Counted from the stretch's first letter, positions 39,148 to 48,938 are shown. The stretch is 64,000 nucleotides of DNA from Bradyrhizobium diazoefficiens (GCF_016616425.1 NZ_CP067101.1:1426001-1490000), one strand, 5' to 3'. Translations and numbers: made by a program. Notes: a model not told the origin generated them from the letters alone.

Positions 39148-40513
39148 GGCGCTGGCTCAGCAAGGCGTAGATGGCGCGCGCGGCCTGGCATTCGCCGCCC
39201 TCGGGGCGCGCGGGCTTCGCCGACGGCGTCCAGCCGTAGATGTCGACATGCAGCCAGCTCCTGGCATGCTCGACGAAGCGCTGCAGGAACAGCGCGCAGG
39301 TGATCGAGCCGGCAAAGCCGCCGGAGGGCGCGTTGGTGATGGTGGCCGTCTTGGAATCCAGCCAGGCATCGTAAGCTGGCCATAGCGGCATGCGCCACAA
39401 CGGATCGTTCTCCCTCACCGCGCAGCGCGAAAGGTCGGCGGCAAGGGTCTCATCATTGGTGTAGAAAGGCGGCAAATCCGGCCCCAGCGCGACGCGGGCC
39501 GCGCCAGTGAGCGTGCCCAGATCGATCAGCAGGTCCGGCTTCTCCTCGTCGGCCAGCGCCAGCGCGTCGGCGAGCACCAGCCGGCCTTCTGCGTCGGTGT
39601 TGCCGATCTCCACTGTGATGCCTTTGCGGGAGGTGAAGATATCGAGCGGGCGGAAGGCATTGCCGGAAACTGCGTTTTCCACGGCCGGAATCAGCACGCG
39701 CAGCCGCACCTTCAGCTTCGCATCCATCACCATGCGCGCCAGTGCCAGCACGTTGGCGGCGCCGCCCATATCCTTTTTCATGATCAGCATGCCGTTCGAC
39801 GGCTTCAGATCGAGCCCGCCGGTGTCGAAGCAGACGCCCTTGCCGACCAGCGTCACCTTGGGATGATCAGGATCGCCCCAGCCGATGTCGATCAGCCGCG
39901 GTGCGCGGCTGGAGGCCATGCCGACGGCGTGGATCAGCGGAAAACTCGCCTTCAGATCCTCGCCGATGGTGCAGGCGAAGCTTGCGCCGAACTCCGCGGC
40001 GAGGTCTTGGGCGGCGGCGGCCAGCTCCGCCGGTCCCATGTCGTTGGATGGCGTGTTGATAAGGTTGCGCGCGAGCATTGCGGCATCGGCGATCCGCTCG
40101 ATCTCGGCCGGATCGACACCATCAGGCGGCACCAGCCGGACCTCGGGCCTGTCGGCCTTGCGGTAGCGCGCAAAGCGATAGCACCCCAGCGCGAAAGCGA
40201 GTGCCGCCAGCCGCGCATCGTGTGCTGCATTGGCAAAGCGATAAATGCCTGGCGGCAGCAGACCGGGCAGGGCGCCGGGCCGGAACAGGTCGCGCGATCT
40301 TGCACTGTCGTCCTCGAGGCCGAACAGCACCTGTGCGATCGCACCGTCGGGCGCGGGCAAGGCGAGATAGGCCCCCGGCTTGGCGGTAAAGGCGCATGCC
40401 GTGGCGAACATGCGTTGCGGCGGCGGCAGTGTCTCGGCGACCTGATCCCAGCTCGATCTGGTAACGAAGGTGATCGGGATGGCGGTGGGTGAGGTCTCGA
40501 AAACAGAAGGCAT
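39140..40513 (-). CDS. M17 family leucyl aminopeptidase
   Basis: Cytosolic metallo-aminopeptidase of 457 residues. The catalytic domain has VGKGVCFDTGGLDLKPSNGM and IMKKDMGGAANVL (metal-binding Lys and Asp residues), the hallmark NTDAEGRLVLADAL, DLGTLTGAARVALG and a C-terminal WLHVDIYGWTP region. The N-terminal domain is shorter than in PepA and poorly conserved, as in the alphaproteobacterial subgroup. Coupled to the NlpC/P60 gene, it would release amino acids from peptides produced by that enzyme or brought in by the adjacent Yej-type importer. The start ATG 40513 (MPSVFETSP) is the only good candidate. Confidence 0.93.
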   Translation of the reverse strand: MPSVFETSPTAIPITFVTRSSWDQVAETLPPPQRMFATACAFTAKPGAYLALPAPDGAIAQVLFGLEDDSARSRDLFRPGALPGLLPPGIYRFANAAHDARLAALAFALGCYRFARYRKADRPEVRLVPPDGVDPAEIERIADAAMLARNLINTPSNDMGPAELAAAAQDLAAEFGASFACTIGEDLKASFPLIHAVGMASSRAPRLIDIGWGDPDHPKVTLVGKGVCFDTGGLDLKPSNGMLIMKKDMGGAANVLALARMVMDAKLKVRLRVLIPAVENAVSGNAFRPLDIFTSRKGITVEIGNTDAEGRLVLADALALADEEKPDLLIDLGTLTGAARVALGPDLPPFYTNDETLAADLSRCAVRENDPLWRMPLWPAYDAWLDSKTATITNAPSGGFAGSITCALFLQRFVEHARSWLHVDIYGWTPSAKPARPEGGECQAARAIYALLSQRHA

Positions 40514-40705
40514 TGGCGGGTCCGGATCGTCAGATCGAACGGGTCATACTACGAGACTTCGCAGAGTTTCGCCGCGGCTGCAATCGGCTTTGCGGTTGCC
40601 GCTCCGCGCGGCTACTCGCGGCAAGGCCGCCATGCTAGGTTCCGGCAACGGTCGCCAGGGATGAAGATCGGGCGACCGACGACAAACGCGCCGGGAGGAA
40701 ATGCA

Positions 40706-40909
40706 ATGGAATTTGTGTGGGGCGTGGTCACATTCATCGGCCAGGCCGTCGAGGCGATTTTTGGCTATGTCGAGCACCACCACTGGATCTTCGCGTTCCT
40801 TGCCGGCGGTTACGTCTTCTATCTCCACGACCGTTCCGTCCACGCGCGGTTCGATGCGCTCGACAAGCGCATCGACGAAATCCGCAAGCGGCTTGCCATC
40901 GAATATTGA
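40706..40909 (+). CDS. Small membrane protein of unknown function (67 aa)
   Basis: Predicted from ATG 40706 with GGAGG seven bases upstream. A hydrophobic first half (about 3-20, and 27-40: HHWIFAFLAGGYVFYLH) is followed by a charged amphipathic tail, RFDALDKRIDEIRKRLAIEY, likely a short coiled coil. The His cluster EHHHW is notable. No family is recognised. It is flanked by the divergent aminopeptidase and, 165 bases downstream, tadD; nothing ties it to either. Confidence 0.65.
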   Translation: MEFVWGVVTFIGQAVEAIFGYVEHHHWIFAFLAGGYVFYLHDRSVHARFDALDKRIDEIRKRLAIEY

Positions 40910-40999
40910 TCGGGCGAGACGAAACCGTCGTCGCTCTGATCTTGTATCTGATGCGCCACCGCAAACGTCGCCGTGAGAGGTGCGGACCGATGAACGGCG

Positions 41000-41014
41000 T
41001 TAACCGACCATTAG
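41000..41014 (+). promoter_or_regulatory. CtrA-like box upstream of tadD
   Basis: TTAA-CCGACCA-TTAG matches seven of eight fixed positions of the alphaproteobacterial CtrA consensus TTAA-N7-TTAA, 60 bases before the tadD start. A second TTAA half lies at 41017. Short motifs like this arise by chance; the case rests on the pilus context and a similar box before cpaB. Confidence 0.35.
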
Positions 41015-41074
41015 GGTTAACAGTCTATTGCTGACGCATTCGGCTCGATCAATCGGCTCGAGAGTCAAGGCGTC

Positions 41075-41887
41075 ATGCGTCAACGGTTCAGTCTTGCCCG
41101 GCTCCTTGCGTCCACCTCGTTGGTCGCGGTGGTGGCCATGGGCCTCGGCGGCTGCACCGCCATGTCAAAACTCTCCGACGTCACCGGCTCGATCGGGTCG
41201 CGCGCGGAAGCCGCTCCCACCGATCCGGTGCGCGCCGTCGAGATCTATGGCGAGCGTTACCGCGCCAATCCCAAGGACGCCGACGCCGCGCTCGCCTACG
41301 GCCAGGCCTTGCGAGCCAACGGTCAGCGCGCCCAGGCCGCCGCCGTGCTCGAGCAGGCGACCATCGCCAATCCCGGCAACAAGGCGCTGCTCGCCCAGTA
41401 CGGACGTGCGCTCGCCGACAATGGCAATTTCCAGCAGGCCTTCGACGTTCTATCGAAAGCGCATTCGCCGGACAATCCGGACTGGCGCCTGCTCTCGGTG
41501 CAGGGCACTGCGCTAGACCAGATGGGCCGTCACGAGGAGGCGCGTTCCTATTACGCGAGCGCGCTCAAGATGGCGCCGGGCGATCCCGGCGTGCTCTCCA
41601 ATCTCGGCCTGTCCTACATGTTGTCGAGAGACCTGCCGAAGGCCGAAGAGGCGCTGCGGCAGGCCTATGCCTCGCCGCGCGCGAGCGCCCGGGTGCGGCA
41701 GAATCTAGGCCTCGTGGTCGGTCTCCAAGGCCGCTTCGCCGAAGCCGAGACCATCGTGAAGGCCGACCTGCCGCCGGATCAGGCTGCGGCCAACGTCGCC
41801 TATCTCAAGGAAATGCTGACCCGCGGTGACGCCTCGCGCGGCGCACCGAAGCGAACGCCGGTCGCCTCGCTCAGCCGGCGCGGCTGA
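41075..41887 (+). CDS. tadD: Tad pilus assembly lipoprotein with TPR repeats (TadD)
   Basis: Outer-membrane-associated lipoprotein, 270 residues. The signal peptide ends in the lipobox GLGGC with lipidated C27. TPR-like helical repeats cover about 55-250 (PKDADAALAYGQALRANGQ, GNKALLAQYGRALADNGNF, GDPGVLSNLGLSYMLSRDL, RVRQNLGLVVGLQGRFAEA). In Tad systems TadD acts as pilotin for the secretin. It is convergent with the main tad/cpa operon rather than part of it, so it must have its own promoter, possibly with the CtrA-like box at 41000. GATCAGATCTGATC, a perfect 14-bp palindrome, straddles its end. Confidence 0.88.
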   Translation: MRQRFSLARLLASTSLVAVVAMGLGGCTAMSKLSDVTGSIGSRAEAAPTDPVRAVEIYGERYRANPKDADAALAYGQALRANGQRAQAAAVLEQATIANPGNKALLAQYGRALADNGNFQQAFDVLSKAHSPDNPDWRLLSVQGTALDQMGRHEEARSYYASALKMAPGDPGVLSNLGLSYMLSRDLPKAEEALRQAYASPRASARVRQNLGLVVGLQGRFAEAETIVKADLPPDQAAANVAYLKEMLTRGDASRGAPKRTPVASLSRRG

Positions 41888-41959
41888 TCAGATCTGATCG
41901 TCTCGTTTATCGTCTCGTCTTGAAGCGGCCCGCGCGACCCGCGCGGCCGACGTTCTGCG

Positions 41960-42934
41960 TCAGTGCATCTCGGAGATCTTGATGCCGGTCGGTCCGAGAA
42001 TGACGACGAACAGCACGGGCAGGAAGAACAGGATCATCGGCACCGTCAGCTTCGGCGGCAGGGCGGCCGCCTTCTTCTCGGCCTCGGTCATGCGCATGTC
42101 GCGATTTTCCTGCGCCATGACGCGCAGGGAATGCCCGAGCGGGGTGCCGTAACGCTCCGCCTGCTGGAGCGCGAGACACACCGACTTGACGCCCTCGAGC
42201 CCGGTGCGACGCGCCAAATTCTCATAGGCGACCTTGCGATCCTGCAAATAGGACAGCTCGGCCGTGGTCAGGGCGAACTCCTCCGACAGCGCAATCGACT
42301 GGCCCACGATCTCGGTCGCGACCCTCCGGAACGCCATTTCGACCGACATACCGGATTCGATGCAGATCAGGAGCAGGTCGAGCGCGTCGGGAAAGGCGCG
42401 CTTGATGGAAAGCTGGCGTTTGGAGATCGCGTTCTTGAGGAACAGCATCGGCGCCTGAAGACCGGCATAGGCTGCTCCGATGCAGATGCCTATTTTGACC
42501 GGCAGCGGCTTTTCCATGTGTGCGATCAGAAACACGTAGAGGATCGCGCCGACGAAGAGCACAAGCGGTGCCACCATGCGGGCGAACAGGAAGGTGATGT
42601 AGGGCGCCTGACCGCGATAGCCGGCCATGATCAGCTTGTCACGGGCGGCTTCCTGCGCGAGCCATTTGGTGAGATTGAAATCCTCGACGACCTTGGAGAC
42701 GAGTTGCTTCGGTGTTTGGCGCAGCGAGACCTTCTCGCTCTTGTTGAGACGCTCTCGCTCGCGCTGCCGGATCCGCTCACGCTCGCTCGCCACCGCCTTC
42801 ATGCGCTTGGAGAGGCCCTCGCCGGCGAATAGCGGCATCACCAGCGTATAGACGGTGGCGCTCGCGGCGACAGCCGCCAGCAGCATGGTCATGAAGTGGA
42901 CGTCATGTAGTTTCGAAACGAGAAGCTCGACCAT
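41960..42934 (-). CDS. tadC: Tad pilus inner-membrane platform protein TadC
   Basis: GspF-type membrane protein of 324 residues, last gene of the operon. A membrane segment lies at about 15-40. A charged cytoplasmic stretch follows (ERERIRQRERERLNK, then LRQTPKQLVSKVVEDFNL). The T2SSF domain includes AFPDALDLLLICIESGMSVE, TTAELSYLQDRKVAYENLAR and RYGTPLGHSLRVMAQENR, and two C-terminal helices close the protein. With TadB it forms the platform on which the CpaF ATPase drives Flp pilin assembly. The start is nine bases after the tadB stop. Confidence 0.94.
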   Translation of the reverse strand: MVELLVSKLHDVHFMTMLLAAVAASATVYTLVMPLFAGEGLSKRMKAVASERERIRQRERERLNKSEKVSLRQTPKQLVSKVVEDFNLTKWLAQEAARDKLIMAGYRGQAPYITFLFARMVAPLVLFVGAILYVFLIAHMEKPLPVKIGICIGAAYAGLQAPMLFLKNAISKRQLSIKRAFPDALDLLLICIESGMSVEMAFRRVATEIVGQSIALSEEFALTTAELSYLQDRKVAYENLARRTGLEGVKSVCLALQQAERYGTPLGHSLRVMAQENRDMRMTEAEKKAAALPPKLTVPMILFFLPVLFVVILGPTGIKISEMH

Positions 42935-42943
42935 ACTGCACCG

Positions 42944-43921
42944 TCAGAAATCGAAGTTAATCATCTTCTTCATCACCATGATGCCGGTCGACATCCAGAC
43001 GACGCAACCGACCAGCATGAGCTGGCCCGTGGGATGGGTCCACAGCAGCGAAATGTAGTGTGGGGTCGTGAGATAGACGAGGAACATCACGATCGGCGGC
43101 AGCGAGCCGATGATGCCGGCCGAGGCCTTGGCTTCCATCGACATGGCCTGGATTTTTTCTCTCATCTTCTTGCGGTCGCGCAGCACCTTGGAGAGGTTGC
43201 CAAGCGCTTCGGAGAGATTGCCGCCGGATTTCTGCTGGATCGAGATGACGATGCCGAAGAAGTTGGCCTCCGGCAACGGCATCCGATCATAGAGGCGCGC
43301 GCAGGCCTCGCCGAGCGGCATGCCAATCGCCTGCGTCTCGATGATGGCCAGGAACTCGCTGCGCAGCGGCTCGGGTGAATCGGCAGCGACGACCTTGATC
43401 GATTCGAACAGCGGCAGGCCCGCCTTGATGCCGCGGACGATCACGTCGACGGCATCGGGCAGTGCCGCCAGGAACTTGTTTTCACGACGCTTCTTCAGGA
43501 AACTCACAGCCCAGCGCGGCAGGCCGAGACCGCCGGCAAAGGCAAGACCGGCAGCGCCGATCAGGCCGCCGCCAGCAAACAGCGCGACCGCAAAAAAAAT
43601 ACCCGCCATGCCGGCCGACACGATCCAGAATTTCTGCGGCGTCCAGTCGAGGCCCGCCTGCGACAGGCGGACGTTGAGCGGAACGCTCTTCTCCTGCTGG
43701 TGTCGCGCCTCAAGGTCCTTGAGCGAGGTTTCGACCTGCTCACGGCGCGAACGCTGGCTCTTCTCGGTCTGCTTGATCACGGGCGCGTCGGCCCGCGCGA
43801 TCGAGGAACGGCGGCTTTCCGCCTTCCGCTCTCCGGACAGCAGTGGATAGAGAAAGACCCAGGCGATGCCGCCGACGGCGGCGGTGGCGAGGAAGGCGAG
43901 GGCTAGGACCTGCATTTTCAT
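42944..43921 (-). CDS. tadB: Tad pilus inner-membrane platform protein TadB
   Basis: Companion GspF-type protein, 325 residues from ATG 43921 (MKMQVLALAFLA). An N-terminal helix is followed by a Ser/Arg/Lys-rich cytoplasmic segment, two central helices, then the T2SSF domain (LPDAVDVIVRGIKAGLPLFE, GNLSEALGNLSKVLRDRKKM) and C-terminal helices. An in-frame upstream extension to 44089 overlaps cpaF and is not used. It lies 16 bases after cpaF. Confidence 0.94.
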   Translation of the reverse strand: MKMQVLALAFLATAAVGGIAWVFLYPLLSGERKAESRRSSIARADAPVIKQTEKSQRSRREQVETSLKDLEARHQQEKSVPLNVRLSQAGLDWTPQKFWIVSAGMAGIFFAVALFAGGGLIGAAGLAFAGGLGLPRWAVSFLKKRRENKFLAALPDAVDVIVRGIKAGLPLFESIKVVAADSPEPLRSEFLAIIETQAIGMPLGEACARLYDRMPLPEANFFGIVISIQQKSGGNLSEALGNLSKVLRDRKKMREKIQAMSMEAKASAGIIGSLPPIVMFLVYLTTPHYISLLWTHPTGQLMLVGCVVWMSTGIMVMKKMINFDF

Positions 43922-43937
43922 GTCTATGCCAACCTGC

Positions 43938-45407
43938 TCACGTCTTCGGCGCCACTTCGGCTGCGTCGAGCGCGGCGGCGAGACGTTTCTCGTCGCCGTA
44001 ATAACGGGCGCGCTCCCAGAACTTCGGACGGCCGATGCCGGTCGAGCGGTGCCGGCCGATGATCTTGCCGTTGGCGTCCTCGCCGACAATGTCGTAGAGG
44101 AAGATGTCCTGGGTGATGATGGTGTCGCCTTCCATACCCATCACCTCGGTGATGTGGGTGATGCGGCGCGAGCCGTCGCGTAGGCGCGCTGCCTGGACAA
44201 TGACGTCGATGGAGGCGCAGATCATCTCGCGGATGGTGCGCGACGGCAGCGAGAAGCCGCCCATCGTGATCATGGATTCGCAGCGCGACAGCGCCTCGCG
44301 CGGGTTGTTGGCGTGCAGCGTCCCCATTGAGCCGTCGTGGCCGGTGTTCATGGCCTGGAGCAGGTCGAATGCCTCGGGGCCGCGGACCTCGCCGACGATG
44401 ATGCGTTCGGGACGCATACGCAGGCAGTTGCGCACCAATTCGCGCATGGTGACCTGGCCCTCGCCCTCGATGTTGGGCGGACGGGTTTCCAGCCGGACCA
44501 CGTGGGGCTGCTGGAGCTGGAGTTCGGCAGCGTCCTCGCAGGTAATGACGCGCTCGTCATGCTCGATATAGTTGGTCAGGCAGTTGAGCAACGTGGTCTT
44601 GCCCGAGCCGGTGCCGCCGGAGATCAGCACGTTGCAGCGGACGCGGCCAATGATCTGGAGGATTTCCGCGCCTTCCGGTGAGATTGCACCGAACTTGACC
44701 AGCTGATCGAGCGTCAGCTTGTCCTTCTTGAACTTGCGGATGGTGAGCGTGGGGCCGTCGATCGACAGCGGCGGCACGATGGCGTTGACGCGGGAGCCGT
44801 CGGCGAGGCGCGCGTCGCAGATCGGCGAGGATTCGTCGACCCGCCGGCCGACCTGGCTGACGATGCGTTGGCAGATGTTGAGGAGCTGCTGGTTGTCGCG
44901 GAAGCGAATTCCCGTGCGCTGGATCTTGCCGGCGACCTCGATATAGACGGTGTTGGCGCCGTTGACCATGATGTCGGCGATGTCGTCGCGCGACAGCAGC
45001 GGCTCGAGCGGGCCGTAGCCGAGAACGTCGTTGCAGATGTCGTCGAGCAGCTCCTCCTGCTCGGCGATCGACATCACGATGTTCTTGATCGCGATGATCT
45101 CGTTGACGATGTCGCGGATTTCCTCGCGCGCGGACTCCGAATCGAGCTTGGCGAGCTGGGCGAGGTCGATAGCCTCGATCAGCGCGCCAAAGATGGTCGC
45201 CTTGACCTCGTAATAGTTGTCGGAACGCCGGCTCTCCATGGCCGGAGGCGGCGGCGCCTTGGCAGGCGCAAGCGGGGGCGAGGCGACGGCCGGCGGAGGC
45301 GGGGCGCGCGACACCATCGGCGCCGGAGCCTGGGAAGGCTCGGGCGACACGGCGCCGGGCTTGGGCGCCCGAAAGTCGGTGTCTGTTCCGCTACGCTTAC
45401 CGAACAC
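43938..45407 (-). CDS. cpaF: Tad/Flp pilus secretion ATPase (CpaF/TadA)
   Basis: Hexameric secretion ATPase of 489 residues that powers Flp pilus assembly. The start is GTG 45407, preceded by GGAG at eight bases. A Pro/Ala-rich N-terminal segment (about 15-70) is probably disordered. Walker [15 protein letters not shown] is at about 262-275, followed by an Asp box ([10 protein letters not shown]), a Walker B region ([15 protein letters not shown]) and the His box [18 protein letters not shown]. It sits 21 bases after cpaE and 16 before tadB in a continuous operon. Confidence 0.95.
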   Translation of the reverse strand: MFGKRSGTDTDFRAPKPGAVSPEPSQAPAPMVSRAPPPPAVASPPLAPAKAPPPPAMESRRSDNYYEVKATIFGALIEAIDLAQLAKLDSESAREEIRDIVNEIIAIKNIVMSIAEQEELLDDICNDVLGYGPLEPLLSRDDIADIMVNGANTVYIEVAGKIQRTGIRFRDNQQLLNICQRIVSQVGRRVDESSPICDARLADGSRVNAIVPPLSIDGPTLTIRKFKKDKLTLDQLVKFGAISPEGAEILQIIGRVRCNVLISGGTGSGKTTLLNCLTNYIEHDERVITCEDAAELQLQQPHVVRLETRPPNIEGEGQVTMRELVRNCLRMRPERIIVGEVRGPEAFDLLQAMNTGHDGSMGTLHANNPREALSRCESMITMGGFSLPSRTIREMICASIDVIVQAARLRDGSRRITHITEVMGMEGDTIITQDIFLYDIVGEDANGKIIGRHRSTGIGRPKFWERARYYGDEKRLAAALDAAEVAPKT

Positions 45408-45428
45408 TTAACAGCTCCATGCGGCGGC

Positions 45429-46697
45429 TTATTTTCCGCGCAACTTGTCAATCAGGGGTGAAAGCAGGGACGACTTTTGTTTCTTGGTCTCGCTGCGGCC
45501 GGTCAGGCGCTGGGCGATCTGAAGGAACATCTCGATCGACTTATGGTTGGCGGAGATCTCCGCGATCATCTGGCCGTTGTTGGCCGCCGAGCCGAAAATC
45601 TGCGGCTCGAACGGGATCGAAACGATCGGCTGGCTCTCGATCGCCTTGGCGAACTCCGCGGCGGCGATTTCGGGGCGTTTCGGCACACCGACCTGGTTCA
45701 GGCAGTAGAGCGGCGGCCGGTCGTTGGGGCGCGCGGCCTTCAACAGATCGAACAGGTTCTTGGTATTGCGCAAATTGGCGAGGTCGGGGGCCGCCACGAT
45801 CAGGATGTCGTCCGCCCCGATCAAGGCGCGCTTGGTCCAGCCCGACCATTGATGCGGAATGTCAAGCACGATGCAGGGCATGGTGGAGCGCAGCGTGTCG
45901 AACACGGAGTCGAACGCGTCGATGCCGAAATCATAGACCCGGTCGAGCGTCGCCGGCGCCGCCAGCAGGCTGAGATGGTCGGTGCACTTCGACAGCAGGC
46001 GGTCGATGAAGGCAGTGTCGACGCGATCGGGTGAGAACACGGCGTCGGCAATGCCCTGCGGCGGATCCTGGTTGTAGTCGAGCCCGGCGGTGCCGAAGGC
46101 GAGGTCGAGATCGGCGACGACGGCGTCCATGGCGAGATCGCGCGCGATCGCCCAGGCGACGTTGTGGGAGATGGTGGAAGCTCCGACGCCGCCCTTGGCG
46201 CCGACCACGGCGATGATGCGGCCGACCGCCTTGGCTTCCGGCGCCGAGAACAGGTTGCAGATCGAGCGCACGACGTCGATCGCGCCGACCGGCGCGAGCA
46301 CGTAGTCGCTGACGCCGCGGCGCACCAGCTCGCGGTAGAGCATGACGTCGTTGATACGGCCGATCACGACCACGCGGGTGCCGGCATCGCAGACGGTGGC
46401 GAGCTGGTCGAGCCCGCTCAAGAGGTCGTTGCGGCCGTCGCTCTCGAGCACGATCACGTTCGGCGTCGGAGCCGAGCGGTAGGCTTCGATCGCGGCCGCC
46501 ATGCCGCCCATCTGGATCTTCAGATGGGCCTTGCCGAGACGGCGATCCTCGCCGGCCGACTGTACTGCGGCAGCAGTCTCCACGGTATCGCAGAAGGCCT
46601 GGACCGAGACGCGCGGCGCGGGCGCAATATGCTCCTCGACCGGGGGAGAGGTCGCTTCCGGCTGCTCTTGTTGTGTCTGGCGAGCGTAGCTGATCAT
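45429..46697 (-). CDS. cpaE: Tad pilus localisation protein CpaE/TadZ
   Basis: ParA/MinD-like P-loop protein of 422 residues that positions the Tad machinery at the pole in related systems. The N-terminal receiver-like domain (about 80-150) contains VIVLESDGRNDLL and VVVIGRINDVMLYRELVRRG. The ATPase domain opens with the deviant Walker A GAKGGVGASTI (166-176) in which the catalytic Lys is at the start. DAVVADLDLAFGTAGLDYNQ and CIVLDIPHQW follow. The start overlaps the cpaD stop by four bases (ATGA). Confidence 0.93.
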   Translation of the reverse strand: MISYARQTQQEQPEATSPPVEEHIAPAPRVSVQAFCDTVETAAAVQSAGEDRRLGKAHLKIQMGGMAAAIEAYRSAPTPNVIVLESDGRNDLLSGLDQLATVCDAGTRVVVIGRINDVMLYRELVRRGVSDYVLAPVGAIDVVRSICNLFSAPEAKAVGRIIAVVGAKGGVGASTISHNVAWAIARDLAMDAVVADLDLAFGTAGLDYNQDPPQGIADAVFSPDRVDTAFIDRLLSKCTDHLSLLAAPATLDRVYDFGIDAFDSVFDTLRSTMPCIVLDIPHQWSGWTKRALIGADDILIVAAPDLANLRNTKNLFDLLKAARPNDRPPLYCLNQVGVPKRPEIAAAEFAKAIESQPIVSIPFEPQIFGSAANNGQMIAEISANHKSIEMFLQIAQRLTGRSETKKQKSSLLSPLIDKLRGK

Positions 46698-47428
46698 TTG
46701 CCGGTGTCGCTGAGTTTGGCCTTGTTGGCGTCGGGATAGACGGTCGCCGTCGTGAGTCCCTGGCGATATTTCTCGAGACTGGTGATGCGGCGCGGCGTGT
46801 AGGAGGGCGTTTCAGGCCGGGGCTGCTCGAGATCCGACGGATTGTCGACCATCGCCGCGAGGTTGCGCTGATAGGCGCAGCCGTAATTGTAGTAGTCCTT
46901 GTTCTCGAACCAGCTCTTGTTCTTCATCGAAGGGCCGATGTCCTCCGGCCACAGGCCGCAAGGACCTGCGACCGCGGCGATCTTGGAATAGGTGAGCCGG
47001 ATCGGCGGCAGAAAGCGCCTGTCTTCCGGCTGGTAGGGGCGAATGTTCACGCCGCGCGGCGGAACGCCTGCGCCCGCCAGCATCGCCTGGATTTCGTGCA
47101 TCGTGTCCGCGACCGGACGCGCATTGGGCGTGCCGGACGGCACGTCGATGCGGATGGCGCCCGTGCCTTCGTGCAACCATGCCGATGCGACACCCATCAC
47201 GTCCGCGCGCTGGGCGGCGGTCAGTCCGCCGCGGGCATGGCCGACGAAGACGACGATCGAACGATTCTGCTCTTCGACCGCGATCGGATGGCGCTGCTTG
47301 TAGTCGTCGGGAATGGAGGCGGTGGTGACTTCGTCGTGCTGGCAGCCACAGAGTGCGAGCGCCATGCCGACGAGCGCGCCACCGAGGCGGATGGCGCGTT
47401 TGCGAAGCTGGGGTGGTCTTGTGATCAT
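46694..47428 (-). CDS. cpaD: Tad pilus biogenesis lipoprotein CpaD
   Basis: Outer-membrane lipoprotein of 244 residues. A signal sequence ends in the lipobox ALCGC (C about 29). CpaD-family motifs: DDYKQRHPIAVEE, VFVGHARGGLTAAQRADVMG, VNIRPYQPEDRRFLPPIRLT, CGLWPEDIGPS and YYNYGCAYQRNLAAMVDNP. It works with the CpaC secretin; the molecular role is not settled. It begins 20 bases after cpaC and overlaps cpaE by four. Confidence 0.92.
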   Translation of the reverse strand: MITRPPQLRKRAIRLGGALVGMALALCGCQHDEVTTASIPDDYKQRHPIAVEEQNRSIVVFVGHARGGLTAAQRADVMGVASAWLHEGTGAIRIDVPSGTPNARPVADTMHEIQAMLAGAGVPPRGVNIRPYQPEDRRFLPPIRLTYSKIAAVAGPCGLWPEDIGPSMKNKSWFENKDYYNYGCAYQRNLAAMVDNPSDLEQPRPETPSYTPRRITSLEKYRQGLTTATVYPDANKAKLSDTGK

Positions 47429-47447
47429 CGTGAAGTCCCGTTCCGCC

Positions 47448-48938
47448 TCAGTCGGTAATGAAGCCGTAGGTGCCGCGGTAATTGCTGGTCGGTTCGGTCC
47501 TGCCGGGCACGCCGTAAATGCGATTGATGTTGCCGATCAGCTGGGCCTGCGGATCCGCAGCCGGGGCAAAGCCGTCATCCGGCCGCGACAGGTCCTTTGG
47601 CGCCACCGCGCGAACGACATAGGGCGTCACGATCACGACCAGCTCGGTCGCGTTATTGACGAAGTCGCGGCTGCGGAACAGCGTGCCGAGGATCGGGAGC
47701 TGCATCAGTCCTGGCAGTCCGCTGACCGCCTGCTTGGTCTGCTGCTGGATCAGGCCGGCCATCGCCATTGCGCCGCCGGAGGGAATTTCCAACGAGGTCT
47801 CCGCGCGGCGGGTCCTGATCGAGGGTACCGTCAGCGAATTCACCGATGTCGAGGTCACGGCCTGCGACAGCGTGATCGCATTTTCGTTCGACAGTTCGGA
47901 GACCTCGGTCATCACCCGCAGGCTGATCTTGCCTTCGCTCAGTACCACGGGGGTAAAGTTGAGCGAGATGCCGAACTTCTTGAAGCTGATCTGGGTGGTA
48001 CAGACATGCGTGGTGGGATCGCACGCATAGCCTGCCGGGACCGGGAATTCACCGCCGGCGATGAATGTCGCGGATTCACCGGAGATCGCGGTCAGGTTCG
48101 GCTCGGCCAGCGTGCGGATCACGCCCGCGGTTTCCATCGCGCGCAGGGTGGCCTGCACCGACGGCGCGGCGCCGAACTTCGTGGTCAGATTGTTGCCGTC
48201 AACGAGGTTCTTGCCGAGAGCTGTGAACGGATTCGAGTTGGAGAAGCTCACCACGGAGGTGCCGTAGTTGAGGTTGGCGGTCAGGTCGATGCCGAGCTGC
48301 TTGACGATGTTGCGCTGGACCTCGGCCACCGTCACCTTGAGCATGACCTGGTCGCGGCCGCGGACCACGATCGAGTTCACCACCTTGTCGGCGCCGCCGG
48401 CCAGCCGGGCGGCGAGTTCGTTGGCCTGCTGCGCTTCCATTGGATTCGCCGCCGTGCCGGTCAGGACGATGCCGTCGCCGAGTCCGTCGATCTGGATGTC
48501 CGAATTGGGCAGGATCTGCTTCAGCGCGGCCCGCACACCGTTGAGGTCGCGCTTGACCGCGATGTCATAGGCCGCAATCTGCTGACCGGCGGAATCGAAG
48601 AACACGATGTTGGTCTGGCCGACCGTGGCGCCGATGATATAGGCGCGCTGCGCCGAGCGGACCACCGCATTGGCGATCTTGGGATCGGCGACCAGCACGT
48701 CCTTGATGTCGCGCGGCAGGTCGATCACGATGGACTTGCCGACGCCGAGCGAGAGGAAGCGAGCGTTCATCTGGCCGTCCGCCGCGGCCGACGCCATGGG
48801 GCGGTAATCGGCGGCGATCGCGGGGGTCAGCACCGGGTTGAGCGCCAGCGCGAGAGCGGCCGAAAACGACAGGGCGCGGACCATGGAGGTTCGCATCGTC
48901 GCCATATCCACCCTGCATTTCATATCGACTGTCTTCAT
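47448..48938 (-). CDS. cpaC: Tad pilus outer-membrane secretin CpaC/RcpA
   Basis: Type II/III secretin of 496 residues forming the outer-membrane pore for the pilus. An N-terminal signal region precedes a pilus N-domain (about 55-130; SLGVGKSIVIDLPRDIKDVL, VGQTNIVFFDSAG), a BON-like region, then the secretin domain (about 240-450; ETAGVIRTLAEPNLTAISGE, FIAGGEFPVPAG, SLNFTPVVLSEGKISLRV, ATELVVIVTPYVVRAV). The start ATG 48938 overlaps the cpaB stop by four bases, which supports it over internal Met codons. A cysteine pair in YACDPTTHVCTTQ is a local oddity. Confidence 0.95.
   Translation of the reverse strand: MKTVDMKCRVDMATMRTSMVRALSFSAALALALNPVLTPAIAADYRPMASAAADGQMNARFLSLGVGKSIVIDLPRDIKDVLVADPKIANAVVRSAQRAYIIGATVGQTNIVFFDSAGQQIAAYDIAVKRDLNGVRAALKQILPNSDIQIDGLGDGIVLTGTAANPMEAQQANELAARLAGGADKVVNSIVVRGRDQVMLKVTVAEVQRNIVKQLGIDLTANLNYGTSVVSFSNSNPFTALGKNLVDGNNLTTKFGAAPSVQATLRAMETAGVIRTLAEPNLTAISGESATFIAGGEFPVPAGYACDPTTHVCTTQISFKKFGISLNFTPVVLSEGKISLRVMTEVSELSNENAITLSQAVTSTSVNSLTVPSIRTRRAETSLEIPSGGAMAMAGLIQQQTKQAVSGLPGLMQLPILGTLFRSRDFVNNATELVVIVTPYVVRAVAPKDLSRPDDGFAPAADPQAQLIGNINRIYGVPGRTEPTSNYRGTYGFITD

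Noticed and set aside
41886-41949. GC-rich hairpin and GATC palindrome between tadD and tadC as a terminator
   Set aside because: The stem has a bulge and no T run on either strand, so a terminator could not be supported.
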